Counted from the first letter of the stretch, positions 1 through 8,917 are shown. The stretch is DNA of 64,000 bases from CAVZYN01 sp963779515 (GCA_963779515.1 CAVZYN010000015.1:1-64000); one strand, 5' to 3'. Made by a program: numbers and translations. The notes: generated by a model from the letters alone, not told the origin.

Positions 1-8
1 CGGCCGCG

Positions 9-44
9 AAAAACCACCGGCCCGTGGCGTGGCAACCTGCCACG
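9..44 (-). terminator. Putative terminator of the TPR gene
   Basis: Just past the stop of the TPR gene, the minus strand holds a perfect 7-bp stem (CGTGGCA / TGCCACG, positions 28-44). A weaker stem (CCAC / GTGG) follows, and then five T residues (9-13). This is compatible with rho-independent termination. Confidence 0.45.
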
Positions 45-56
45 CGCACGCCAACA

Positions 57-710
57 TCACCGCAAGTTCGAGGCCAGCTTGGCATTGCCACCCTTCAGCT
101 GCGATATCCCCGGCCGGCATTGCTCGTCGGCCGGCAGCGGATCGCACTTCGTCGTGCGCGTGCACGTCTCCAGTGCTTCGCTCAGGATCGGCGTCCAGAT
201 GCCGTCGATCGGCCCCGTGTACAGCCGGTTTTCCGTCAGCCCGCATTGATAAAGCTTGATCATGCGCTGGCCGCCGTACCGCATCGAGAGTTCGTAATCC
301 GCCAGCGCCGCGTCGGCCTGCCCCATCTCCTGGCGGATGTGCGCGCGCGTGTCGTAGGAGTGCGCGCTCACCGGCGACAGCGCGATCGATTTCTCGACAT
401 CGATGAGCCCGTCGCGGCCGCGCCCCCACTTGTAGTAGGCCCATGCGCGATTATTGAGCGCCACCGCGAAGTCCGGCACCAGGCCGATCGCCTCGTCGTA
501 GTCGCGGACGGCATTGCCGTATTGCCCTTTCAGCGACTGCGCCAGTGCCCGCGCCGCATAGGCCTGCGCCAGTTCGACCGCGTTCAGCCCGCCACCTTCG
601 ATCAGCGCGGTACATCCCGCGATGCGCCGCTCCCAGTCCTCGCCATAGCAATCGAGCGCGCTGTCGGCACGAGCCGGCTGCAGGACCGCCGCGACCAGCA
701 AAAGCGCCAT
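57..710 (-). CDS. Secreted TPR protein with peptidoglycan-binding-like C-terminus
   Basis: From the ATG at 710 the protein is 217 aa and opens with a short hydrophobic segment ending in PARA-D, a probable signal peptide, so it is likely periplasmic. Three tetratricopeptide-like helical repeats follow (motifs such as AYAARALAQSLKGQYGNAV, ALNNRAWAYYKWGR and AHIRQEMGQADAALADY). The tail (YTGPIDGIWTPILSEALETC) resembles the peptidoglycan-binding fold, in which GxxDGIWGPxTRxAL is typical. The frame stays open upstream to 875, but that extension is Arg/Pro-rich and unlikely to be coding. A GTG at 713 is an alternative start. TPR domains mediate protein contacts and no specific partner can be named. 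A possible hairpin terminator follows the stop. Confidence 0.75.
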   Translation of the reverse strand: MALLLVAAVLQPARADSALDCYGEDWERRIAGCTALIEGGGLNAVELAQAYAARALAQSLKGQYGNAVRDYDEAIGLVPDFAVALNNRAWAYYKWGRGRDGLIDVEKSIALSPVSAHSYDTRAHIRQEMGQADAALADYELSMRYGGQRMIKLYQCGLTENRLYTGPIDGIWTPILSEALETCTRTTKCDPLPADEQCRPGISQLKGGNAKLASNLR

Positions 711-864
711 CACACCGATCGCGCGAAGTTTTGACGTAGCGCGGGTGGTGAAGCGCGCGCGGGGTTGGTGGGGCGGCCGCGCGCAAGAAAAAGTGAGTAC
801 CGGCCGATCGACAGGAGAAACCAAACGAGACATTCGAACGGACGGTACGAAACGCCGGATCATG

Positions 865-1216
865 TCACGCCTCACGTTTCCCAGCCGGCCTGTTGTCGGG
901 GACCTCGATCATCAGGCCGAGCACCAGAAAGCTGAATGACTTGCCGTGGCTGTCGAGGTTCAACGATGAATTGACCCCGCCTTCCAAAGCATCCTGCAGC
1001 ACGAAATTCAACCCGTGCAGATGATCGAGATTCGTAGCGAACCACCGCGCCCTGAATAAGGCGCGGAAACGCCGTTTTGAGCCGATCCGCCGTCACTTGC
1101 GCCTTGATCAGCGCATAGTCGCCCGGGTCCAGCGCCCACACCGAGATATTCGAGGTGTTGCCTTTGTCGCCAGCGCGCGCGTGCGCGATCTCGCGGAGGG
1201 GGATCTGGCGGGTCAT
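865..1216 (-). pseudogene. AtuA-like ferredoxin-fold protein, frameshifted
   Basis: This small gene overlaps the stop of the upstream DUF1446 gene by ATGA, so the two are translationally coupled. The N-terminus contains HARAGDKGNTSNISVWA, the hallmark of the AtuA-like small domain that accompanies DUF1446/AtuA proteins of acyclic terpene and related acid catabolism. After VVRY the frame is lost. Removing one base near 1033 restores RYNLDHLHGLNFVL, which matches the family pattern RYELPNLxALNFVL in length, and the restored frame runs to a stop at 865 through LNLDSHGKSFSFLVLGLMIE. I infer a single +1 shift, either a sequencing/assembly error or a recent mutation. Without correction the protein ends at 872 with an unrelated tail. 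Confidence 0.75.
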
Positions 1217-2577
1217 GCGACGTGCATCCGGAATGTGGGGGTGGCGGCGGCGCGGTCGATCAATGTCGAATGCGTGACGACACTCGGCGCGATCTGCCCG
1301 CGATAGCCGCCGCCGCCGGCCGGCCCGCAGCACAGCATCGCCTCCACCTCCCACAGCATCGTCTCGATCGCGCCCCGGTCGTGCGACCTGAGCGCCACGC
1401 GCACGCGCACGTCGTCGGCCTCCTCCGCCCCCGGCCGCGCCGTCGCCCACGCGGTCGCATGGATCGACGACATCCCGATCAAATCGATCCGCATGTTCTC
1501 GGCAAATCCCGCGTGCCGCGACAGCCGCTCACGCAGGATATCGGCGGCGAGCCGCCCGCGTCGCGCCGCATTCGGTCCCGCATAGCTGATGCCGCCTTCG
1601 CCGGTGAATCCGCCATCGAAGCCGATCGTGACTTTCAGCGTGTCGGGCCGCGCCCGCCCGCTGGCGCCCGAGACGCGTACCCGATCGCGGCCGTCGGGCC
1701 GCACCGCGACGCGCGAGAAATCCGCCGTCACATCCGGCGTCAGATACGCTACCGGATCATGCACCTCATACATCAGCTGCTCTTTCACCGTCTGCGTCGA
1801 GACCACGCCGCCGCTATCCCCGAGTTTGGTGATCAGCGCGCCGCCGTCCGCATCGACCTCGGCAATGGGGTATCCACAATCCGCAAGGCGCGGCACATCC
1901 TTGATACCCGGATCGGCGAAATACCCGCCCGTGATCTGCATCCCGCATTCGAGCAGATGCCCAACCAGCGACCCTTGCCCGAGCCGCGCCCAGTCGTCGC
2001 GCGCCCAGCCATAGCGATGCACCAGCGGCGCGAGGAACAACGACGGATCCGCAACGCGCCCGGTGATGACGACATCGGCGCCCGCCTCCAGCGCGGGCAA
2101 AATCGCCTCGATGCCGAGATAAACGTTGGCGCCGACGAGCGTCAGTCCCGTATCGGCGATGCTGCGGTTGTGATGATCGACCAGCACCGTCGCCGGCGAC
2201 ATCAGCGCCGTCACGTCGTCGCCCTCGACGGCTGCAACCTTCAATCCGCTGAGCCCCAGCTCCCGCGCGACTTTGATCACGACCTCGGCCGCCGCCGCCA
2301 CATTGGCGACGCCCATGTTGGTGACGATGCGCGTCCCGTTTTTCCGGCAGTGTCCAAGCACGCCGCGCAGCCGTGCCGCCAGCTGCGGATTATATCCCTT
2401 CGTGGAATCGAGCTTTCGATCGCGATGCCCGAACGCCATCGTCCGCTCGCCGATGCACTCAAACACCAGAAAATCCAGCGCGCCCTTCTCCGCCAGATCA
2501 ATCGCGGGCTCCAGCCGGTCCGACGAAAACCCCGCCCCGCATCCAAGCCTCACCGTCGTCCCAGCCATCACCTTCAC
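1213..2577 (-). CDS. DUF1446 / AtuA-like acyclic terpene utilisation family protein
   Basis: The 454-aa protein matches the AtuA large domain (DUF1446): an early GCGAGFSSDRLEPA, then VTNMGVANVAAAAEVV, DVVITGRVADPSL and GMQITGGYFADPG. AtuA is required for citronellol/geranyl catabolism in Pseudomonas. Related genes sit in many acid-degradation operons and their biochemical role is not settled. The downstream ferredoxin-fold domain is a separate gene here, joined by an ATGA overlap; in some relatives the two domains are fused. The start is uncertain: GTG at 2577 or ATG at 2568. A palindromic repeat lies directly upstream, and no acyl-CoA carboxylase genes accompany it here, so the substrate is unknown. 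Confidence 0.85.
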   Translation of the reverse strand: MKVMAGTTVRLGCGAGFSSDRLEPAIDLAEKGALDFLVFECIGERTMAFGHRDRKLDSTKGYNPQLAARLRGVLGHCRKNGTRIVTNMGVANVAAAAEVVIKVARELGLSGLKVAAVEGDDVTALMSPATVLVDHHNRSIADTGLTLVGANVYLGIEAILPALEAGADVVITGRVADPSLFLAPLVHRYGWARDDWARLGQGSLVGHLLECGMQITGGYFADPGIKDVPRLADCGYPIAEVDADGGALITKLGDSGGVVSTQTVKEQLMYEVHDPVAYLTPDVTADFSRVAVRPDGRDRVRVSGASGRARPDTLKVTIGFDGGFTGEGGISYAGPNAARRGRLAADILRERLSRHAGFAENMRIDLIGMSSIHATAWATARPGAEEADDVRVRVALRSHDRGAIETMLWEVEAMLCCGPAGGGGYRGQIAPSVVTHSTLIDRAAATPTFRMHVA

Positions 2578-2591
2578 CCCACCCGCAGCTT

Positions 2592-2660
2592 GCGTAGGTT
2601 GGGTTAGCGCGCACGCTCAACACGCAGCGTGAACCGCCGTCCAACGCGCGTAACCCAACA
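2592..2660. repeat. Palindromic repeat, family A copy 1
   Basis: Inverted ends GCGTAGGTTGGGTTAGCGC ... GCGCGTAACCCAAC flank a short GC-rich core, so the unit can fold into a hairpin. Related units lie at 8456-8523, 15074-15138 and 22306-22413. All are intergenic. Confidence 0.75.
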
Positions 2661-2884
2661 CGTCCCGCCCACAATTTCAATGCTAGCACCACGTCTCTTT
2701 ACTCGCTTTCCCGGATGCCCGCGCGTCAATGCGCGCGGTGCACGTCCGGGATCTTTCGCGAACGCGTGGGGCAGGATCGTCGCGCCAATCAATCGAGGTA
2801 GAGGTCCCGGACATTGCCGCGCGTCGCACGTCAATTCCTGGAAGCCGTTTGGCGCGTGTGAGGAAGTCGATGTCTCCCACCCCA
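2661..2884. other. Intergenic stretch with an imperfect palindrome
   Basis: No gene is seen between the AtuA-like gene and polA beyond the family A repeat. A hairpin-forming stretch at 2710-2750 has outer arms CCCGGA / TCCGGG and inner arms CCGCGC / GCGCGG. It may be another dispersed repeat or a terminator-like structure for the minus strand, but it has no T-run. Confidence 0.4.
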
Positions 2885-5800
2885 CTAGTGCGCCGCTTCC
2901 CAATTATCCGCCGCCTTCGCGTCCACATGGATCGGCACCGCGAGGCGCAGCGCCGGCTCCGACGCTTTCTCCATCACGCCCTGCACGATCTTCAACGCCG
3001 TCTCCACCTCCGCGCCCTTCAACTCGAAGATCAATTCGTCGTGCACCTGCAGCAGCATCGTCGTCGCCGTCAACCCCGCATGCTCCAGCGCCGCCGGCAT
3101 CCGGATCATCGCGCGCCGGATGATGTCCGCCGCCGACCCCTGGATCGGCGCATTGATCGCCGCGCGCTCCAGGAATCCGCGCATCGACGGGTTCTTCGTA
3201 TTGATCTCCGGATAGTGAATCCGCCGCCCGAAGATCGTTTCCACATAGCCATAGTCGTGCGCGAATTTCTTCGTCGCCTCCATGTAGCCGCGGATGCCCG
3301 GAAACCGCACGAAGTAGGTCTTGATGTAATCGCCCGCTTCCTGCTTCGAAATGCCGAGCTGCGCCGCCAGCCCAAACGCCGAAATCCCATAGATGATGCC
3401 GAAGTTGATCGCCTTGGCGCGCCGCCGCACCTCGGACGGCATGTCCTTCACTGGCACGCCGAACATTTCCGACGCCGTCATCGCATGAATGTCGAGCCCC
3501 TCGGCGAACGCCTTTTTCAACTGCGGAATGTCGGCGATGTGCGCCAGCACACGCAGCTCGATCTGGCTGTAGTCCGCCGAGATCAGCTTCGCACCCTTCT
3601 CCGCGATGAAGGCGGTACGAATTTCGCGGCCTTCCTTGGTACGGATCGGGATGTTCTGCAGATTGGGCTCCGACGACGCCAGCCGCCCCGTGGTCGTCGA
3701 CGCCAGCGAATAGCTCGTATGAATCCGCTCGCCCGCGCCGAGAATGTACTCCGGCAGCGCATCCGTATACGTCGACTTCAGCTTCGACAGCTGCCGCCAT
3801 TCCAGCATCGTGTTGATCAGCTTGCGCGCGTCCTCCGGCAGATCCTCGTTGGCCGCAAGATCATCGAGCAATCCCGCGCGCGTCTCCCACTGCCCCGTCT
3901 TCGTCTTCTTGCCGCCGGGCAGTTTCAGATGATCGAACAAAAACTCCCCGAGCTGCTTTGGCGACCCGAGATTGAACCGCTGCCCCGCCAGCGCGTGGAT
4001 CTCTTCCTCCAGCCGCGCGATCGACTGCGTAAACGAAGACGACAGCCGCGACAGGATCGCGCGATCGACCTTGATCCCCGCCCGCTCCATGTCGACGATG
4101 ATCGGTAACAGCGGCCGCTCCAGCGTCTCATACACCGTCGTCATCCGCTCCGCCGCCAGCCGCGGCTTCAGCGCCAGCCACAGCCGCAGCGTCACATCCG
4201 CGTCCTCCGCCGCATACTCTGTCGCCTTGTCGATCGGCACATCGGCGAACGTCTTCTCCGACTTCTTGGCGCCTGGCGCATGCGCGATCACATCGTTGAA
4301 ACTCATGCACACATGACCGAGATGCCGCTCCGCCAGCGTGTCCATGCCGTGATTGGCGCGACCGCCGTCGAGCGCATACGACAGCAGCATCGTGTCGTCG
4401 ATCGGCGCAACCCGCACGCCATAGCGCAGCAACAGTAGCGCGTCATACTTGAGGTTCTGCCCGATCTTGAGAATCGCGTGATCCTCGAGAAGCGGCTTGA
4501 TCGCCGCCACCGCGTCTTTGACCGCGATCTGATCCGGCAGCAGTCCGCCACTGCCGAACAGATCACCCGAACCGCCCGTGTGCGCCAGCGGCACGTAGCA
4601 CGCCTTGCCCGGTGCGATCGCCAGCGAAAACCCGACCAGATCCGCCGTCATCGCATCGAGGCTCGTCGCCTCCGTATCGAACGCGACCCGCCCCGCCTCA
4701 CGCGCTGCCGCGATCCACGCCGCCAGCTGCTTCAAATCCCGCACCGCCTCGTAGCCCGCGCGATCGAACTTCACTCGCGCCGCCGCCCGTCCCGCCGCCA
4801 CCCCCGCCGCTGGCGTACCCGCTCCGGAATCCCCCTCCCCTTCGTGCCGGAGGCGCGACTGGGTAACGACATGGGGAGGGGTTAGGGGTGGGGGGACTCC
4901 CGGATCGTGCGATGATGTGCCTGGTGCAGAAAATCGTGACACCGTCGACCCGACCGACCGTTCCAGCGGCGGCGGCACCGGCGCCCCGAGCGTCTCCGCG
5001 ATCTTCTTTGTCAGCGTGTTGAATTCCATCTCGCGCAGAAACCCGAGCAGTTTGTCCGCAATCGGTTCATGCACGCCCGCCTGATCCAGCGCCACCAGCA
5101 CCGGCACGTCGTCTTTGAGCCGCACCAGATCGCGTGAAATCCGCGCCTGATCGGCAAATTCGATCAACTTCTCGCGCCGCTTGGGTTGCTTGATCTCGGA
5201 CGCGCGCGCAAGCAGCGTATCGAGATCGCCATACGCATTGATCAGCTCCGCCGCCGTCTTGACGCCGATCCCCGGCACCCCCGGCACATTGTCGACCGAA
5301 TCCCCCGCCAGCGATTGCACGTCGATGACCTTGTCCGGCGCGACACCGAACTTCTCGATCACCTCGTCGCGCCCGATCACCTTGTTCTTCATCGTGTCGA
5401 GCATGCCGACGCCTGGGCGCACCAGCTGCATCAGATCCTTGTCGGAAGAAATGATCGTGACATCGCCGCCCATCTCCAGCGCCTGCTTGGCGTAGGTCGC
5501 GATGATGTCGTCCGCCTCGAATCCGTCCTGCTCGATCGAGGCGATGTTGAACGCCTGCACCGCGTCGCGGATCAGCGGAAACTGCGGCACCAACTCTTCC
5601 GGCGCCGGTGGCCGGTTGGCCTTGTACTTGTCGTAGATCTGATTGCGGAACGTATCCTTACCCGCGTCGAAGATGACGGCGATGTGCGTCGGCCCGCGCG
5701 CGCCCTTGGCCTCCTGCACCAGCTTCCACAGCATCTGGCAGAAGCCGTGCACCGCCCCGACTGGCAGGCCGTCCGAAGGTCGCGTCAGGGGAGGGAGCGC

Positions 5801-5926
5801 ATGAAACGCGCGGAAGATGTAGCCCGATCCATCGATAAGATAGATGTGGCTGCCTTTGATCACGGGCACGGCCTCGCCGTCGGGCGTCGTGTGCGTACGG
5901 TTTGATTTTTTGCTCTCGGTGCTCAT
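2885..5926 (-). CDS. polA: DNA polymerase I
   Basis: This 1013-aa protein has the full PolA layout. A 5'-3' exonuclease occupies about residues 25-310 (FEADDIIATYA near 136-146, SSDKDLMQLV at 160-169, SVDNVPGVPGIGVKTA at 210-225). An active-looking 3'-5' proofreading domain starts near 385 (DTEATSLD near 417 and YAAEDADVTL). The polymerase domain has motif A ADYSQIELR, motif B RRRAKAINFGIIYG and motif C VHDELIFE. It fills gaps after Okazaki-fragment removal and excision repair. The protein is longer than E. coli PolA (928 aa) partly because the linker between the exonuclease domains, about residues 340-370, is encoded by a palindromic repeat. It appears monocistronic. Confidence 0.97.
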   Translation of the reverse strand: MSTESKKSNRTHTTPDGEAVPVIKGSHIYLIDGSGYIFRAFHALPPLTRPSDGLPVGAVHGFCQMLWKLVQEAKGARGPTHIAVIFDAGKDTFRNQIYDKYKANRPPAPEELVPQFPLIRDAVQAFNIASIEQDGFEADDIIATYAKQALEMGGDVTIISSDKDLMQLVRPGVGMLDTMKNKVIGRDEVIEKFGVAPDKVIDVQSLAGDSVDNVPGVPGIGVKTAAELINAYGDLDTLLARASEIKQPKRREKLIEFADQARISRDLVRLKDDVPVLVALDQAGVHEPIADKLLGFLREMEFNTLTKKIAETLGAPVPPPLERSVGSTVSRFSAPGTSSHDPGVPPPLTPPHVVTQSRLRHEGEGDSGAGTPAAGVAAGRAAARVKFDRAGYEAVRDLKQLAAWIAAAREAGRVAFDTEATSLDAMTADLVGFSLAIAPGKACYVPLAHTGGSGDLFGSGGLLPDQIAVKDAVAAIKPLLEDHAILKIGQNLKYDALLLLRYGVRVAPIDDTMLLSYALDGGRANHGMDTLAERHLGHVCMSFNDVIAHAPGAKKSEKTFADVPIDKATEYAAEDADVTLRLWLALKPRLAAERMTTVYETLERPLLPIIVDMERAGIKVDRAILSRLSSSFTQSIARLEEEIHALAGQRFNLGSPKQLGEFLFDHLKLPGGKKTKTGQWETRAGLLDDLAANEDLPEDARKLINTMLEWRQLSKLKSTYTDALPEYILGAGERIHTSYSLASTTTGRLASSEPNLQNIPIRTKEGREIRTAFIAEKGAKLISADYSQIELRVLAHIADIPQLKKAFAEGLDIHAMTASEMFGVPVKDMPSEVRRRAKAINFGIIYGISAFGLAAQLGISKQEAGDYIKTYFVRFPGIRGYMEATKKFAHDYGYVETIFGRRIHYPEINTKNPSMRGFLERAAINAPIQGSAADIIRRAMIRMPAALEHAGLTATTMLLQVHDELIFELKGAEVETALKIVQGVMEKASEPALRLAVPIHVDAKAADNWEAAH
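4817..4900. repeat. Palindromic repeat (family B) translated in frame within polA
   Basis: The plus strand carries CCCCCTCCCC ... GGGGAGGGGTTAGGGGTG. The same kind of G-rich arm occurs in the hydantoinase gene (42674-42721), and related hairpins are intergenic at 7298-7377 and 61592-61717. PolA reads the complementary strand without a stop, giving a Pro-rich then Glu/Gly-rich linker of about 28 residues between two nuclease domains. Confidence 0.65.
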
Positions 5927-5978
5927 AGCCCCAGTATAGGAGCTCAGCCCCCGCTGGTCAGCCGCCTTTTCTCGCGCC

Positions 5979-7187
5979 TCAACGGTTTCCGAGCGCGAGC
6001 CGCATCCGGTCCGGGGCGACCGTCAGCGCCTGTCCTCCGTCCGCGCGCATCGAGACCTTGGTGCCTGCGCGGCGCCCCGCCCAAACCAACGCTGCCGGCC
6101 GCTCGAACAGGAACCTGAGCGGTGTCCGGCGCAGCACGGCATGCGCGAGCAGCGGCGAAAGTAGCGCCACCCCCATCACCACCTGCGAGACGAACGCCAC
6201 GTCATTGAACAGTCCGGACTTGACGAGCACGATCCGCGTCGCCGCCATCGGCAGCACGAAGCAGCAGTAGATCACGATCGAATTCTGTCCCGCATACCTG
6301 ACGATTTTGGCCAGCTCGAACCGGTCCATCAGCGCCGCGATCGCGACGATCGCGAACGCACCTATCAGGCCGATAACGATACTGACCAGCGGCAGGCTCG
6401 CCAACGTCTCGAACCGGGCGACGCCCGACGGCGTGAATGCGAGCGCCCCATTGAGGACCCCCCAGAACGTGATGCCGGCAAGCGCGGTCCAGACGCGCAC
6501 CCGCGCCCACGCTGCGATCGCATGCGCCAGTGGCGCCAGTAGATATCCGGCGAGAAAGAACACGAAATAGGTCGCGGCATAATCGTCGAACGCATCCCAA
6601 CCTGTGTGCATGGGGACGACATTTAATACAACGCCGACGCCGAGCAGCGCCCACACCGGCAAACGTCGCAGCAGCTTGGCCGCCACAAAAAACAGCGGCA
6701 GCACATAGAGGAACCACAGCGTCGGATAGGGCGAGATGAGCGCATGCGCATAGTGTTCGACAAACGCCGACGGGCTCGAGAACACGACGATGCCGCTCTT
6801 TAATCCGCATTGGATGATGGTCCAGAGCGCATAAAAGTACGCGAAATGAATGACCTTCCGATCGAAGTACGTGCGCCAATCGCGGTCGATGGTCTGAGAT
6901 AGAAACAGGCCCGACAGCAGGAAGAAATCCGGCATCCGGAACGGTTTTGCGAACGCAACGACCTGGTGCATCCAGCCCTCGCCGCCCATCGCCTCGCCGA
7001 CGCCGAGCGTCGAGTGCATCATCACGACCAGGATGATGCAGAGGCCCTTGGCATAGTCGAACCAGGCGATCCGCCCTGCCGGCGCCGCGGCCCGTTCCTC
7101 GGACGCGGCCGCAGAAACCAGCGTAAACGTCCTATTGCGAGACGCGGACCAAGGCCGGCGTGACTTGATTTGGGACAACGGGGGCAT
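5979..7187 (-). CDS. Acyltransferase 3 family membrane protein
   Basis: The 402-aa polytopic membrane protein has about ten hydrophobic segments and the acyltransferase-3 signature at its N-terminus (RIAWFDYAKGLCIILVVMMH, His58). Later PDFFLLSGLFLSQTIDRDW also fits the family. Members such as OafA, OpgC and NodX transfer acyl groups, usually acetyl or succinyl, to sugars or glucans at the inner membrane. The acceptor cannot be inferred because no polysaccharide genes are nearby. The ATG at 7187 precedes a polar N-terminal tail of about 38 residues. The gene stands alone between polA and a palindromic repeat. Confidence 0.85.
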   Translation of the reverse strand: MPPLSQIKSRRPWSASRNRTFTLVSAAASEERAAAPAGRIAWFDYAKGLCIILVVMMHSTLGVGEAMGGEGWMHQVVAFAKPFRMPDFFLLSGLFLSQTIDRDWRTYFDRKVIHFAYFYALWTIIQCGLKSGIVVFSSPSAFVEHYAHALISPYPTLWFLYVLPLFFVAAKLLRRLPVWALLGVGVVLNVVPMHTGWDAFDDYAATYFVFFLAGYLLAPLAHAIAAWARVRVWTALAGITFWGVLNGALAFTPSGVARFETLASLPLVSIVIGLIGAFAIVAIAALMDRFELAKIVRYAGQNSIVIYCCFVLPMAATRIVLVKSGLFNDVAFVSQVVMGVALLSPLLAHAVLRRTPLRFLFERPAALVWAGRRAGTKVSMRADGGQALTVAPDRMRLALGNR

Positions 7188-7297
7188 GACTGTTGGCGCC
7201 TGTGGCTAAGTTGAACGCCACCACGCATATCCCCGGCCACGCCCGGCTAAATCTGGCCTGCACACACAATCGTGACGCACACTCTCGATTTTCTTTC

Positions 7298-7377
7298 CTC
7301 TCCCTTGAGGGAGAGGGTGCCCGATTTCGTCCTTCTCCCCTTGGGGAGAAGGTGGCCGAAGGCCGGATGAGGGGGGC
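7298..7377. repeat. Palindromic repeat, family B (intergenic copy)
   Basis: Two hairpins in tandem, CCTCTCCCTTGAGGGAGAGG and CTTCTCCCCTTGGGGAGAAG, are followed by GGTGGCCGAAGGCCGGATGAGG. The unit lies between the acyltransferase and amidohydrolase genes. It resembles the copy at 61592-61717, which also has paired hairpins and the GGATGAGGG tail. Confidence 0.75.
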
Positions 7378-7413
7378 CTTCGTGATGGAAGTGAAGATGG
7401 GCACCCTCAAAGG

Positions 7414-8439
7414 TCACGTCACAAAAGTCTTCCCCGTCAGCTTCTCGATGTTCTTGAAATAGATCTTGTCGCGATCCGCCTTCGAAATCGGCAGCGCGTC
7501 GATGATCTTAATCGTCTCGCGGATGTACATCGGCCCGCCTTCCGGATCGAACGGGCAATCCGACGCGAACACGACGTTGTCCGCACCGTAGAAATCGAGA
7601 CCGCAGATTGTCGCCGAGCGCGAGCCGAACACCGCCGTGTCGGCGTAGAAGTCCTCTTTGAAATAGTCGAGCGGCCGCTTCTTCAGACTCTTCAGCAGCG
7701 AGAAATAGTCTTCATCCGACGTGCGCTTGCCGAGTTGATCCCAGCCCGGTCCAACGCGACCTTCGAAGTAGGGCACCATGGCGCCGAGATGATGCGCGAT
7801 GATCTTGAGGTTCGGATACTTGTCCAGCGTTTTCGAAAACACGAGCCGCGCCATCGCCACGCTGGTTTCATAGGGCCAGCCGAACGTCCACCAGATCTCA
7901 TAGAGCGATTTCTTCTCGTCCATGTAGTCCGGAGTGCTCGCGCCGCGCTCCGGATGCAGCCAGATCGGCTTCTTGATGTCGTTCATCGCCGCGAAGAACC
8001 CCTCAAACTCCGGCCGATCAATTGGTTTGCCGCCAACATTCGAATAGATCTGCGTGCCGATCGCGCCGAGCGACTTGATCGCGCGCTCCGTCTCCTTCAC
8101 GCCTGCTTCCCCTGCCGATAGCGGCGTCTGCGCGATGAACGCCGGGAACCGCTGCGGATACTTGGCAACGAGTTCCGCAAGCCCGTCATTGGCGATCTTC
8201 GCAAGCTCGAGCGCCCGCTTTGGATCGCCCTTGCTGATCGTCTCGAGCGTCGGCGCCGGCAGCGACAGGATCTGCGCATACGCGTCGAACGCATCCATGA
8301 TCTTGAATCGCACATCGAGATTGTGGATCGACGGCACCGCGCGCGCGCGCCGGAACATGTCCTTGAGGTCGCCACCCACCTCCTCCATCTTCTTGTAGTA
8401 AGGCGCCGGATAGAAGTGGTTGAAGGCATCGATACGCAT
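7414..8439 (-). CDS. Amidohydrolase-2 family protein (ACMSD-like)
   Basis: The 341-aa protein resembles metal-dependent amidohydrolases and decarboxylases of the COG2159 / ACMSD type. Landmarks are IWLHPERG (His162), LKIIAHHLGAMVPY (His216/217) and VVFASDCPFDPEGG (Asp294). The usual first HxH metal motif reads DAFNHF at residues 4-9, so the first His is replaced by Phe and only His8 remains; some subgroups of this family show the same change. Likely substrates are aromatic or 2-keto carboxylic acids, but no partner gene narrows it. The start is ATG 8439 with AGGA upstream. It is monocistronic, with palindromic repeats on both sides. Confidence 0.85.
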   Translation of the reverse strand: MRIDAFNHFYPAPYYKKMEEVGGDLKDMFRRARAVPSIHNLDVRFKIMDAFDAYAQILSLPAPTLETISKGDPKRALELAKIANDGLAELVAKYPQRFPAFIAQTPLSAGEAGVKETERAIKSLGAIGTQIYSNVGGKPIDRPEFEGFFAAMNDIKKPIWLHPERGASTPDYMDEKKSLYEIWWTFGWPYETSVAMARLVFSKTLDKYPNLKIIAHHLGAMVPYFEGRVGPGWDQLGKRTSDEDYFSLLKSLKKRPLDYFKEDFYADTAVFGSRSATICGLDFYGADNVVFASDCPFDPEGGPMYIRETIKIIDALPISKADRDKIYFKNIEKLTGKTFVT

Positions 8440-8455
8440 GGGGATGTCCTCGGGG

Positions 8456-8523
8456 CGTAGGTTGGGTTAGCGCGGGCAAGCTCGTGAAGTTGGGCACGTC
8501 GGAAGAGCCGCGCGTAACCCAAC
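8456..8523. repeat. Palindromic repeat, family A copy 2
   Basis: GCGTAGGTTGGGTTAGCGC ... CGCGTAACCCAAC as inverted ends around a 40-base core, just upstream of the amidohydrolase. Same family as 2592-2660. The rest of the gap up to 8668 holds nothing I can assign. Confidence 0.75.
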
Positions 8524-8668
8524 GTGATCGTGTGAGGCCGTCTGTTTAGCAATGCGTAGCGGCAATAGTGCAAGTTCGATTAAGTTGAGTTATAGTTCAA
8601 GCCAGCCAGTGGGTCCCCAGAGAAGCACAGAAGTGCTCTCAAATACCGGTCTGAGTTGCGGAGCAGCT

Positions 8669-8917
8669 ATGCCATTAAAACTGATCCTCGTGCGAGCTGA
8701 TTGGGACGATGACGCTGGCGTATGGGTTGCGTCCAGCGGAGATGTTCCAGGCTTGGTCACAGAAGCGGAAACGCTCGAGATTTTGACAGCCAAAGTTAAA
8801 GTCATGATTCCCGAATTGCTTGAGGCGAACGGGATCATCTGTGATAGCCCGGAAATTCCTGTTGTCATCACGTCCAGTCAATCGACACGCGTGTTGGCGC
8901 CAAAAGTAGCTGCTTGA
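8669..8917 (+). CDS. hicB: HicB-like antitoxin (DUF1902 type)
   Basis: This small acidic protein of 82 aa begins MPLKLILVRADWDDDAGVWV and contains GDVPGLVTEAETLEIL. That is the partial RNase-H-like fold of HicB/DUF1902 antitoxins, with the typical aspartate-rich first strand and the VPGL(V/A)TE turn. It should bind and neutralise the HicA-like protein encoded directly downstream. Its stop codon overlaps the start of that gene (TGATG at 8915-8919), so the two are coupled. No C-terminal DNA-binding domain is present, so any autoregulation would need another factor. The antitoxin-first order is opposite to the classic hicAB order but is common for DUF1902 pairs. Confidence 0.8.
   Translation: MPLKLILVRADWDDDAGVWVASSGDVPGLVTEAETLEILTAKVKVMIPELLEANGIICDSPEIPVVITSSQSTRVLAPKVAA

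Noticed and set aside
1222..2607. Long plus-strand open frame of 461 codons opposite the AtuA-like gene
   Set aside because: Its Arg/His-rich product is the antisense shadow of a well-recognised gene; high GC keeps antisense frames open.
7298..7377. CRISPR array
   Set aside because: The repeats here and elsewhere are isolated hairpin units without regularly spaced unique spacers or cas genes.
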